Source: Myrica gale | Taxonomy: Eukaryota > Streptophyta > Magnoliopsida > Fagales > Myricaceae | Assembly: GCA_963930655.1 (NCBI GenBank) | Contig: OZ005610.1 | Location: 17,606,001 to 17,670,000 of the forward strand | Direction of reading: 5' to 3' | DNA: 64,000 nucleotides | Shown: positions 55,014-64,000 of the stretch, piece by piece | Position numbering within the stretch: the stretch's first letter is position 1 | Layout of the letters: every line of letters begins with the position of its first letter | The notes under the pieces: model-generated | The model's input: the letters and a program-made list of their open reading frames with translations, nothing else | Database searches by the model: none | What the model was told of the DNA's origin: nothing | Translations under genes and position numbers: made by a program

Positions 55014-55640
55014 TCAAAAATGTCCACCAAGTCCTCCAGCATGCAATTCTTCAATAACAAATAATCTCAAAGAACCCTCCGGCAAACAAAGTTGGTTGCC
55101 TTTGAACAAATAGCCATTGATCAGCAAATAATCTCTTCGCTTCTCATCGTTGAAATCATGCAATACTTTTGAAAAGAAAGGATCTGAAACATAATATCTT
55201 GGTAAGAGATCAAAACCAGTAATTTCATAAGAGAGAGTTGTCAGCAAGCTATGCCGTCGACTCAAAGCATCAGCAACTTTGTGTTGTAGAACAAAAGAGA
55301 ATTTCTCAAGGTATGAAACCCAGCTAGCTTGATGAGAATTTAGCTTCTTTTGTCCCTTCAAGAATCTTAAAGCCTCATGGTCTGAAAAGAGAACAAACTC
55401 CATACCAACGAGATAGTGTTCCCAATGTCGTAAAGCTTGTACAATGGCATATAACTCCTTATCATAGGTTGAATATTTCAGCTTTGCATCATTGAGTTTC
55501 TCACTGAAATAAGCAACAAATTTTCCTCCTTGCAAAAGAACAGCTCCTATGCCAACATTTGACGCATCACACTCCACTTGGAATGGTTTAGAAAAATCTA
55601 GCAATGCTAGAATTGGTGCTTCAACAAGTTTGGACTTCAA
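55014..55640 (-). pseudogene. Chromovirus B RNase H and integrase zinc-finger start
   Basis: FQVECDASNVGIGAVLLQGG, AKLKYSTYDKELYAIVQAL, FVLFSDHEALRFLKGQKKL and VADALSRRHSLL mark RNase H. The frame ends at EELHAGGLGGHF, the first part of the integrase zinc finger. This 208-codon frame is intact. Confidence 0.85.
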
Positions 55641-55679
55641 CTCTTGAAAACTACTTTCAGCCTTATTGGTCCACTGAAA

Positions 55680-56458
55680 TTATTTCTTCTTTAAAGCATC
55701 CATCATTGGAGCAACAATGGTGCTGAAATGTTGAATAAATCTTCTAAAGAATGAGGTCAAACCATGAAAGCTTCTCACATCGGTTAGGCTTCTAGGTGTA
55801 GGCCAATCAAGGATAGCCTTTACTTTCTCATCATTCATCTTCATGCCATCTGCACTCACAACATAGCCAAGAAATACGACTTGATCAGTCATGAAAGAGC
55901 ACTTCTTAAGGTTCACATAGAGCTGATTTTCATTGAGTACTTTGAAACATCGGAGAGATGTTCCAAGTGTTGCACTCTATCTTTGTTGTAAATTAAGATA
56001 TCATCAAAATACACCACAACATACTTTGCCATGAAGATCTTCAATACTTGAGTCATAAGTCTCAAGAAAGTGTTTGGGGCATTGGACAATCCAAATGGCA
56101 TAACCAGCCACTCATACAAACCATCCTTGGTTTTAAAAGCTATTTTCCACTCATCACCTTCTCTAATTCTGATTTGGTGATAACCACTCCGCAAATCAAT
56201 CTTAAAAAATACTTTAGCATCGGCAAGTTCATCAAGCATATCATCAAGTCTATGAATAGGAAACCTATACTTGATTGTAATCTTGTTAATAGCTCTACTA
56301 TCTACACACATTCTCCATGTTCCATCTTTCTTAGGAGTTAAAAGAGCTAGAACCGCATAAGGACTAAGGGATTCTCTAATCAGCCCATTTTTCAACAAGT
56401 CAACTACTTGTCTTTGTAATTCAACATGTTCACTAGGAGGCATTCTATAATGAGGCAA
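55680..56458 (-). pseudogene. Chromovirus B reverse transcriptase
   Basis: The frame from 56458 holds [68 protein letters not shown] and [12 protein letters not shown] with intact catalytic YFDD. A frameshift near 55915 separates the thumb region (FLGYVVSADGMKMNDEKVKA, 55916-55680). The N-terminal part of pol (56498-56752) is in another frame. Confidence 0.85.
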
Positions 56459-56814
56459 ATTAGGAAGAATAGCACCTGGAGTAAAATCAATTTGGTGCTA
56501 AATATTTCGAAGTGGTGGTAAACCACTAGGAAGCTCATCAGGAGCAAGGCCTTTGAATATGTCCAGCAAGTCTTGAACTTCATTTGGAACCTCCTTTGTA
56601 ACTTCTTCACTTCTATCTGCAGCAACAAGAGCATAAATAATGTCAACTTCCTTGTAGGATTCTTTTAACTCTTTGTAAGTTAATAAACTGATCTGATTTG
56701 AAGAAGACACGCTTGATGGAACATCCTTCATAGGGGACGGCACATACTTCACACCATTGTGGATAACGGTGCAAGTATTTCTTTTCCCATCATGTAAGCA
56801 CTCCGATCAAATTG

Positions 56815-57132
56815 TCAAGGTCTGCCAAGAAGCAAATGACAAGCATCCATGGGCAGCACATCACAATAAATCTCATCTTCATACTTGCCAATGTAAAACT
56901 TTACTTTACTTCTTTGTGTCACCATGCTTTCTCCACCCTTTTTGAACCAGGAAACTTTGTAAGGCTTTGGATGACGCTCACATGAAAGTTTCAACTTTTC
57001 TATCATCACCTTTGACACCATATTTTCAAAACTTCCCGAGTCAATCATCAAGATGCACTTCTCTCCATGGGAAAGACAATAGGTTCTGAAAATATTATGC
57101 CTCAACCATCTATCATCTTCTTGAACAGTCAT
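56815..57132 (-). pseudogene. Chromovirus B aspartic protease
   Basis: LMIDSGSFENMVSKVMIEKL gives the DSGS active site. PMDACHLLLGRP closes the domain, as in gypsy A. The segment is open but separated from gag and RT by stops. Confidence 0.8.
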
Positions 57133-57138
57133 AACTAG

Positions 57139-58258
57139 TTAGATTACAAGGCTTTCTGCATCACAGTCACCGTCACAATATTCTGAATTATAATCCTCAG
57201 CTTCTTCATCATAGATTGGTTCTTGATCCACATCTCCTTCATCTTCCAACAAATGCAATTCAGCTTTCTTCTTTGGACATTCATAGGATCTATGCCCAAC
57301 TTCATTACATCTGAAACATCTATTAGAAAAATGAATCAGATTTTCCACGATCCATACTCACCCCACCATGTTGTTGAGCTAGCTTATGAGAGATAGGAGC
57401 CAACTTTCTTTCTTTCTCCTTCACCACCTTCGAACTTCCAGCTTTTCAGTATGAACTCCATTTCATTTTCTCTTCCGCCTTTAGTGCTTTCCGGTATGCT
57501 TCCTCCAGAGAATGAAACGAATGCATCATAAGCTCACCCTTGAGATTATACTTCAGCCCACTCACATATCTTGCCACCAATTGATCATCGGATTCTTGCA
57601 AATTTACACGACTCATAAGCTTGTAAAATTGCTCTGTAGAATCACCAACAGATTGCTCTATTCGTTGATTTAATTGATGTAACTTTGGTAGAGAGTTTGA
57701 GAATAATCTAAAGGCAGAAACTTCTCATCAAGCTTCACCTTCATCTCAGCCCAAATATTGATTTTTGGAATTCCTCTGCGATCTCTACTTCGCTGATATT
57801 GATGTCACCATATTAGAGCATGACCCATCAACTTTGTAGTAATGATTTGCACCTTTTTTCCTCTGAGAGATCTTGCCATTCAAATAAAGCTTCTAAAGAT
57901 GTCATCCAATCACAATACTCATATGCATCAAGCTTCCCATCAAAGTCTTGCACATGAACTTGGACGCTTCGATCATTGTTTTCTAAAGCACGAGCCAAAT
58001 GTTCCATGGAAAATTGAGAAGCAACTCTTGGTCAACAAAAGAACTAGAAGAAGATGAATGGTCATCTCGATTATTGTCATCATTAAAGAAGACATCGCGT
58101 TTACTTTCCCGACTCCTATGGCTTCGAGTTGGTGTAGTTTCAAGACGCTGAAAAAGTTCATTCATCATGTTTGTAAGTGTTTGATTTGATTCCCGTAATG
58201 CTGCAAGTTCATCTTGTACATCATCACGCTCTGTATTTCTTTGACGTTGTGGAGGCAT
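57139..58258 (-). pseudogene. Chromovirus B gag, broken
   Basis: ATG at 58258 starts MPPQRQRNTERDDVQDELAA with a short coiled-coil-like helix. A shift follows near 58000. The capsid core lies in broken frames down to about 57450. The zinc knuckle CFRCNEVGHRSYEC and an acidic tail are in frame 57348-57139. Confidence 0.75.
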
Positions 58259-58345
58259 TGTGAAAGGCTAGGAGATACGAAGAATATATAAATCTCGAAA
58301 TTCTGAAGAACATAAAAGAAACCTAATCACCATAGTAGGAAAACT

Positions 58346-58358
58346 TGCTCTGATACCA
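58346..58358 (-). other. Primer binding site of chromovirus B
   Basis: On the minus strand TGGTATCAGAGCA, complementary to initiator tRNA-Met, lies three bases inside the 5' LTR edge. Confidence 0.8.
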
Positions 58359-58361
58359 ATT

Positions 58362-59015
58362 TGATGCAGATAGGGGTCCGCAAGCTTGGCAAAATCCAAA
58401 AAGGATCAAGCCAAGGGAAGAGGATAGTCCTGGGATGCCACTCAACCAGAGGTAGCGGAAACCACTTCATGCTACTAATCGCGGATGCCACTGGACGCGA
58501 CCAAGCCACACACTTGATTGGTAGGAGGATGCCACTCAACTCCAAAGCAAGTACACTTGCAAGAATTATATTTCTGAATTCAAAATTTCTTCTTATATTT
58601 TGGATAATCACTCATATATAGAGTTCATTACATCATTGTCAAGTTAGAAAAAACAGAATAATAAAGTCTAGACAATTCCAACACAAAAGAAATTAAATGC
58701 ACTTTGAAATTTGTTGTATGTTGCCATTCCTTACGTCCCAAAGTAAAAACATCATAACTTTCTCTAGGAATCTTCAAATGATTGGAGGTCAAGTGAGTTT
58801 GAAACTAGAGACATAGAGCTTTCCAACGATATATCGCACGCTTACTAATTCTTTGTAAATCATTCCAGCCGAGGTCTATTCTCCGAGATGCTAGTGATGC
58901 TTTATTACCTCGGCCAGAGATGCAAGTGATGCTTTATTACCTCGGCCAGAGACGTAAATGATGCCTCATTTCCCCGGGATAGTTATTCCGGGGTGCAAGG
59001 GATGCTCCTGTATCA
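58362..59015 (-). repeat. 5' LTR of chromovirus B
   Basis: 654 bp reading TGATACAGGAGCATCC...CTGCATCA on the minus strand. Confidence 0.85.
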
Positions 59016-59700
59016 ATATAAATTTCGAAAAAATATTTTCACAAAATTCCTCAAGCCAGAGATTTATTTTCTCGAGTCAAATCCTATACATATATACTTG
59101 AATATACTAATTCTCGAAGAGACTGGGGTATTCTTTATTGAGCATTTATACAAACTCATTCATCATGCATAAAACCCGACGTTCTCTGGAATATTTGAGC
59201 TAGAAAGATCATCACCAAATGACTCGGACAGAGTTCAAGTACACAATAAACAAATCGACACAAACCTCTCAGGTCCACGGATAACATAAAAAAATTGTGT
59301 TGAATACCTTCTCAACATCAATGATCACTTCTTGAGGGTATCCATATTTTATCTCGTTCAGTGCATGTACTCTTATAGTGCACCCACTTGTTAGCTTAAG
59401 GTCACCACCTCGATGAATGTGTGCATCATCCTATATAATAGAGGCACAACGAGCATAGATCTATTGTACATAAATATGTACCTCGGTCTGGAACAAAATA
59501 TCAAGTGTACAAGGAACAGAAAAGTTATACTCCCTGCCTTTGATTCATTAATCATTGGCATGAATTTTCTACAATGTCACTTAAAAATAATCACGAAGCA
59601 TCTTATGTCACAACAAATTAATAAATATAAACACGAGGTATCGAAATAACAATTATCTAGAATAATGATTTTTATAGCATATTGCTTTCAATCTTCCACT
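59016..59700 (-). mobile_element. Diverged family-1 copia LTR fragment
   Basis: Collinear with about 2640-4060 of the solo LTR ('gatcatcaccaaatgactc', 'gtgcatgtactcttat', 'tagaggcacaacgag', 'ttcattaatcattgg') but with many more differences than 6629-7199. Its 5' terminus is not recognisable. Confidence 0.65.
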
Positions 59701-59786
59701 TGCGCTAAAAAAAATTCATACAAGTATCTCATACCCATGTATCCCCTTTCTATGTAATTTGTCTTTAATGGTGGAGTTATCAGTTG

Positions 59787-60375
59787 TAACAAAAATTTTC
59801 TATAACAGCATTTTTCACACAAACGCTGCTATAGAGTGTACTATAGCGGCCTTTGTGTGACAAACATCACTAAAAGTGTCAACTCTAGTAGCGTTTGCCA
59901 CGAGTCCGCATTTTAGCAGTGATTTATCAAAAACGCTGCAAAAAGTTTGACTTTTAATAGCGCTTTCTCAAAACCAGTGCTAAAACTCACACACCTGTAG
60001 CAGCTACAGGCATAAGTTTTAACAGCATTTTGCCAGTTTGGATTTTAGCCGCATTTGTGGAAAAACGCTACTACAATGCTATCTTTAGAGGCATTTTTCA
60101 AAAAAACGCCGCTATAAGTCAAACTTTTGGCTACATTTTTCAAAAAGTGCCGCTACATAGTTGAATTCTAGTGGTGCTTTTCAAAAAGCATTGCTAAAAG
60201 TTTAACTTTTAGCAACGTTTGTAAAAAAACGTCGTTGTAGATAACCTAGAGTGGTTCTTTTTACACAAACGCCGCTACATTGTTTATTTTAGCGGCGTTT
60301 GTAAAGGGCGTCTTTAGTGGCGCTTTTAGCGACCGCCGCTAAAAAGATCCCGCTAAAGACTTTTTTTTTGTAGTG
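59787..60375. mobile_element. CACTA MITE, TAGCAGCG family, large copy
   Basis: About 590 bp packed with 'aacgctgcta' and 'tagcgg(c)gttt' repeats in both orientations. The right terminus TTTTTTTTTGTAGTG is clear (60375). The left terminus is degenerate ('tgtaacaaaaattttc'). No coding capacity. Confidence 0.65.
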
Positions 60376-60399
60376 AGTGCACTCATTCTACGAAGTGAT

Positions 60400-60889
60400 T
60401 TCTGTTTGGGTTTTTTCGTAGTGCACACTTAGCGTACATGGCTAAGTCTTAATAAGACAAACTCCACTTACTGTAGGCTTACTTCGATTTGGCTGCCGGT
60501 TAAGTCATTCAACAACCCTGGCACGGAGGTAAATGTGGCTTCCTGTTAATGCCAAAAGAGGATTTTCTAGTAAAGCTATTCTATTTTTTGTGTTTCTGGT
60601 CAAAGAAAAGAATATATTTTATTCTCTGCTTACTGAGTGTTCGAACTCACTCCATTATTGTTTTCCTTATTTTTAGAGATTTTCGAAGAACCTGTTAAGG
60701 ATCAGACTTGGAAGGCATGCTAGCGTGAGTAGTTGTGAATATTATTATTTTAGAATTTGTACAAGTTTATGTTTTTTTTAACCTTAAAAGTTTTGATGAT
60801 GCTTTATTTTGAATAAAGGAGATCAATTTCTTAAGTTTTTTTCTTCAAAAGTTCACTGTTTGACCCTGTTGAATTTGGGGTGTGACATT
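60400..60889 (+). mobile_element. Tail of a gypsy-type LTR
   Basis: The 3' part of an LTR: 'cttactgagtgttcgaactc' at about 60630, ending GGGGTGTGACA at about 60889, the same style as the end of the large LTR at 32126. The start is not resolved. A copia LTR follows at once. Confidence 0.5.
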
Positions 60890-61620
60890 TATGGTATCCT
60901 TAGACTTGAGAGGTTTGTACATGTCTATTTGTTGTGTACTTGTGCTTTAATCGAGTCATTTGGTGATGATCTTTGTAGGTCAAATGTTACAAACAACATT
61001 GGATCTTGTGCATGATAAATGAGCTTGTATAAAAACTCAACAAGGAAACCTCTAGTCTCTTGGTAAGGTAATATATTTATATAGAGTTCGACTCAAAAAT
61101 AAATCGTTGGTTAGTAGGATTTTGTGAAATTGTTTTTCAAAGTTAATATATATATATTTGTGAAATTTTTTTGGAAACAGTTTGAGAGTTCAACGAGTTA
61201 TAAATTGGGAATTAGGAATATATGAGCTAGGGATTTAATTAGTGATAGTATTTTTTGGTCTTATTGGCTCGTGTGGAATATAGCATTATGAAATGATAGA
61301 TAAGCAAATATTTTTTAACAAAAGAGATTTCACAAATCAATCTTATATTCTCGAGGGTCAATTGCGATATGGTGATAGACATGATCGTAATTTGTAAAAG
61401 TCCAACCTTCGAAATAAAAGAATATACTGAAAATAATGAAAAATAATTTTTCATGTGATCCTACGGCTGAGATATGAGGTCTCTAATGATCTCACGCCAT
61501 ATCACAGATAGAGTTTTATTTAAAATACCGACTATATGATTGTGAGTCATACGGTTGGCCAGTAGGATTTTGAGAGAACCATGTGAGGGTTGTGAGGCAT
61601 GGAAAGGAATGAGGCAAAAC
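60890..61620 (+). mobile_element. Family-1 copia LTR fragment, plus orientation
   Basis: It runs as the complement of about 2960 down to 2360, including 'gagtcatttggtgatgatct', 'gataagcaaatat', and 'gatcctacggctgagat'. It is truncated at both ends. Confidence 0.65.
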
Positions 61621-61839
61621 ACTTGGGCTGCTATGTTTGTGAAATCAATAAGAGTCAAGGTATGAGATTGACAAGACCTGAAGATTAACGAAGATCGAAG
61701 ATTGAAGAGACACTCATGGAGAGATCGACAAGAACTAGAGAAGATCAAATATTATTCATTAAAGATTTTCTAAGTAATATTCCACAAGAAAAAAACTTTC
61801 AACTGCAACTACCAATCATCTCACAACTGATTTTCATCA

Positions 61840-63183
61840 CCTCACCTCTAATGGTTGATGAACGAAGTCTTCAGACCTTTCCTAAGGCAGTTGTAGTAGT
61901 TTTCTTTGACGATATACTAATCTACAACAAGTCATTTGAAGAGCATAGGGAGTAACTTAAGGGTGGTATTGTCAACTCTTAGACAACATCAGTTGTTTGC
62001 TAAGCTAAGTAAGTGAAGATTTTGTTGTGGGGATATTGTACCTTGGACATCTAATTTTAAGTGAGGGTGTTAGAGCAGATCCTTCTAAGCTGGAAGCTAT
62101 GGCTAATTAGGCCCTACCTCAGTCTACTATGTCATTGAGGAGGTTTTTGGAGTTGATTGGATACTATAGGAAGTTTATCGAGTATTGTGGGTTGATAGCT
62201 ACTCTGTTAACAACTCTTTTTAAAAAGAATTCATTTAAGTGGAATGAGGCAACTAAGAATGTTTATTTGGAGCTTGAGGTAGCTCTAACTAAGCCCCTAT
62301 GCTGCCCCTACTAGATAAAATATAGTGTTTGTTTGTAAAATTTGGGGGTGTTGGTGTTGATAAAAAAGTGAAGAGAGAGATAATTTTTTGTAGTTATTTA
62401 TTATGACTAAAATTTTAGAGTGCCCAAAATTTTACAAACAAACGCCATAATCTTTTACAATTGAGTGTGATGCTTCGGGTTTAGGAATTAGAGTTGTTCT
62501 TATGCAAAACCAGCAACCTATAACCTACTTAAGTTGGGCTGTAAAGGGAAGAGCTCTACTACTATCCACTTATGAAAAAGAGTTTCTAGCTTTGGTGTTG
62601 ACAGTTATAAAATGGATACAGTTTACTTATTTGGTCACCCTTTTGTTATTGAGATTTGATCAACAAAGTTTGAAGTTTTTACTTGAGTAGAAGGTGGAGA
62701 CTCATTCTCAACAAAAGTGGGTATTTAAATTGCTTGGATATGATTTCATTATTGAATATAAAAAGGGCAAAGAAAATAAAGTGGCTAAGAGATTTGAGAA
62801 GCTGGAACCTGATTCTTTATGCATGCTAATTTATGGTCCTGACCCTACATGGTTGGAGGAGCTCAAGGCAAGTTGTTCTATTGATCCTAAAATTCAGAGT
62901 ATAATCTAAGAGGTGCAGCGAGGGCAAAATCCTAATAAGAAGTTCTTAGGGTCAATGGAATTCTTTTGAAGAGAGGGCGCATTGTAATTTTGTGGATCCC
63001 ATAGTAAAGCAGAAGATTTTGGACTACGTACACTATAGTCCAACTGGTGGCCATTCATGTTATCAAAAAACATTGCAGAAGGCCAAGTCAGATTTTTTCT
63101 AGCTTAGATTAGAGTTGAAATCAAGCAAATTATCAAGGAATTCCCAACTTGCCATCATACTAAAGCTGGTGTTAGCCCAAGGT
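61840..63183 (+). pseudogene. Ty3/gypsy pol fragment (RT, RNase H, integrase start)
   Basis: Broken frames read in order: [21 protein letters not shown] (catalytic FFDD, 61890-61953), MSLRRFLELIGYYRKFIEYCG (RT thumb, 62129-62190), ECDASGLGI and LSTYEKEFLALVL (RNase H), QKWVFKLLGYDFIIEYKKG (62710-62765), and YSPTGGHSCYQKTLQKAKSD of the integrase zinc finger (about 63030-63090). A 129-bp MITE at 62319-62447 interrupts RNase H. The fragment ends at the LTR starting at 63184. Confidence 0.8.
62319..62447. mobile_element. Small MITE in gypsy RNase H
   Basis: 129 bp with ends 'tagtgtttgtttgtaaaatt' and the complementary 'aattttacaaacaaacgcca'. TAA lies on both sides (62316-62318 and 62448-62450), compatible with PIF/Harbinger. 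Removal restores a continuous codon line into the ECDASG motif. Confidence 0.65.
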
Positions 63184-64000
63184 TGTTTTGAAACAATCTA
63201 TAAATGATTTTGATAGTAACAAAAATTCTAAGTGTTTTGAAGGACTTTAGATTTTACATTTTAAATCAATCTCTTAAAATGAATTTCTTCTAGTATCAAG
63301 GTTCTCTCTATACAAAAACTCTCCAATCTTTTTGATCCTCTTTATTCTCAATAAAAGATCACCTTTTATATTGCAAATGGTTTTGAGAATCTTTGAATTG
63401 GAATAGATGTTGTTAAATAACAATTTTTTATGTCTAAGTGTTGGAGGTGTCGACACATAGGACCATGGTGTCGACACATTGCACTAACACCCGAGACTTT
63501 GCATTCCAATCCATTCAACTTGATTTTTTGGCTAAGTGTTGGAGGTGTCGACACATAGGACCATGGTGTCGACACATTGCACTAACACCCGAGACTTTGC
63601 ATTCCAATCCATTCAACTTGATTTTTTGGCTAAGTGTTGGAGGTGTCGACACATAGGACCATGGTGGCGACACATTGAACTAACACCCGAGACTTTACAT
63701 TTCAAATCATTCAAGTTGATTTTTGAGTAAGTGTTGAAGGTGTTGACACATTGGACCTCCAACGGCTCCAAAGCTTTACCAGAAGACCCTTGGTGCCCTA
63801 GACGCTTTAAATTGAAGAAGATGGAGAGAGAAATTGGTGTGGTTGTGCGACATTTACTCTGCCCTAACTTTCTAGAGAGAGAAACGCTTTAAAGAAGAAA
63901 GAAGCTACATCATCCAAGAAAGCTTGTCCTCACCTGCAAATCAATGTTGCCTTTCTTGTATATCTTGTCTCTTTGCACACCTCAGTACTTCACACTTGCT
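63184..64000 (+). mobile_element. 5' part of a SIRE-like copia LTR
   Basis: It starts TGTTTTGAAACAATCTATAA right after gypsy pol debris and runs out of the window. Its 63830-63960 part matches 420-620, so it is the same family and orientation as the LTR at the left end of the window. It contains the 98-bp tandem repeats at 63435-63735. Confidence 0.6.
63435..63735. repeat. 98-bp tandem repeats, three copies plus a partial
   Basis: The unit begins 'taagtgttggaggtgtcgac' and recurs at 63435, 63533 and 63631, with a degenerate fourth from 63728. Each unit has two GTGTCGACAC-like palindromes and 'attgcactaacacccgagac'. The first two copies are nearly identical, which suggests recent amplification. 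Open frames across them on both strands are artefacts of the repeat. Confidence 0.9.

Larger units (their letters stand above)
53087..59015 (-). mobile_element. Ty3/gypsy chromovirus B, near complete but decayed
   Basis: 5929 bp on the minus strand with both LTRs, primer site, purine tract, gag, protease, reverse transcriptase, RNase H, integrase and chromodomain in the Ty3/gypsy order. ATCTA (53082-53086) and ATATA (59016-59020) flank it and may be a target duplication with one change. The LTRs differ by substitutions and indels, so insertion is not recent. Confidence 0.85.

Noticed and set aside
60890..60910. 'atggtatccttagact' after GTGACA considered as a tRNA-Met primer site
   Set aside because: The bases align with the family-1 copia LTR that starts here, so the resemblance to a primer site is chance.
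63274..63730. Tandem repeats considered as a CRISPR-like or coding repeat array
   Set aside because: Units are contiguous with no spacers, in a plant LTR. The CRHIGPWCRHI frames arise from the 98-bp repeat.
1..64000. tRNA or rRNA genes, organellar insertions
   Set aside because: No cloverleaf, conserved rRNA stretch or organellar gene was recognised when reading both strands by eye; a tRNAscan or Rfam run would be decisive.

Overview
This window looks like nuclear DNA of a flowering plant, most likely a eudicot. It is AT-rich. It has one intron-containing germin-like protein gene, fragments of other plant genes (laccase, adenine phosphoribosyltransferase, the lipoyl domain of a branched-chain acyltransferase E2), and dense plant-type LTR retrotransposons (Ty1/copia, Ty3/gypsy chromovirus and Tat lineages) and DNA transposons (CACTA, hAT, Mutator-like, MITEs). 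I found no rRNA, tRNA or organellar genes and nothing bacterial. The only gene I consider intact is the germin-like gene at 15273-16133.

Layout. 1-1185: 3' part of a SIRE-like copia LTR. 1471-5367: CACTA-type DNA, split by a copia solo LTR (2151-4141). 5376-8796: repeat block A twice, a second solo LTR (5571-6588) and a copia LTR fragment. 8797-13071: a Mutator-like element with a perfect 9-bp target duplication; it carries a broken laccase fragment, which is itself interrupted by a hAT element (9864-12698). 13073-16600: the germin-like gene and its flanks, with nested fold-back elements upstream. 17698-21687: a small fold-back and two hAT elements, the second holding one exon of a branched-chain acyltransferase gene. 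22720-33658: a decayed Ty3/gypsy element with two further LTRs inserted in its pol region. 33740-37646: CACTA transposase remnants, a copia LTR piece, three exons of an adenine phosphoribosyltransferase gene on the minus strand and a CACTA end. 37797-41100: a second copy of the germin-like locus, now a pseudogene. 41100-53086: a Tat-type integrase fragment, a hAT MITE, a copia gag relic, fold-back and palindrome-rich repeats, an internally deleted chromovirus and a further copia/gag mosaic. 53087-59015: a near complete but decayed chromovirus on the minus strand. 59016-64000: more LTR pieces, a CACTA MITE, gypsy pol debris and the first part of another SIRE-like LTR with 98-bp tandem repeats.

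History. The two germin-like loci (8107-16600 and 37797-41100) are segmental duplicates in the same orientation, about 24.5 kb apart. The second copy shows an apparently empty site for the Mutator-like insertion of the first. A relative order can be read: locus duplication, then the Mutator-like insertion into copy 1, then the hAT insertion into that element. Copy 1 kept an open reading frame; copy 2 acquired at least two frame-breaking deletions. I saw no multi-gene pathway. The main biological interest is repeated capture of host gene pieces by different classes of DNA transposon, and a clear nested record of insertions supported by target-site duplications.
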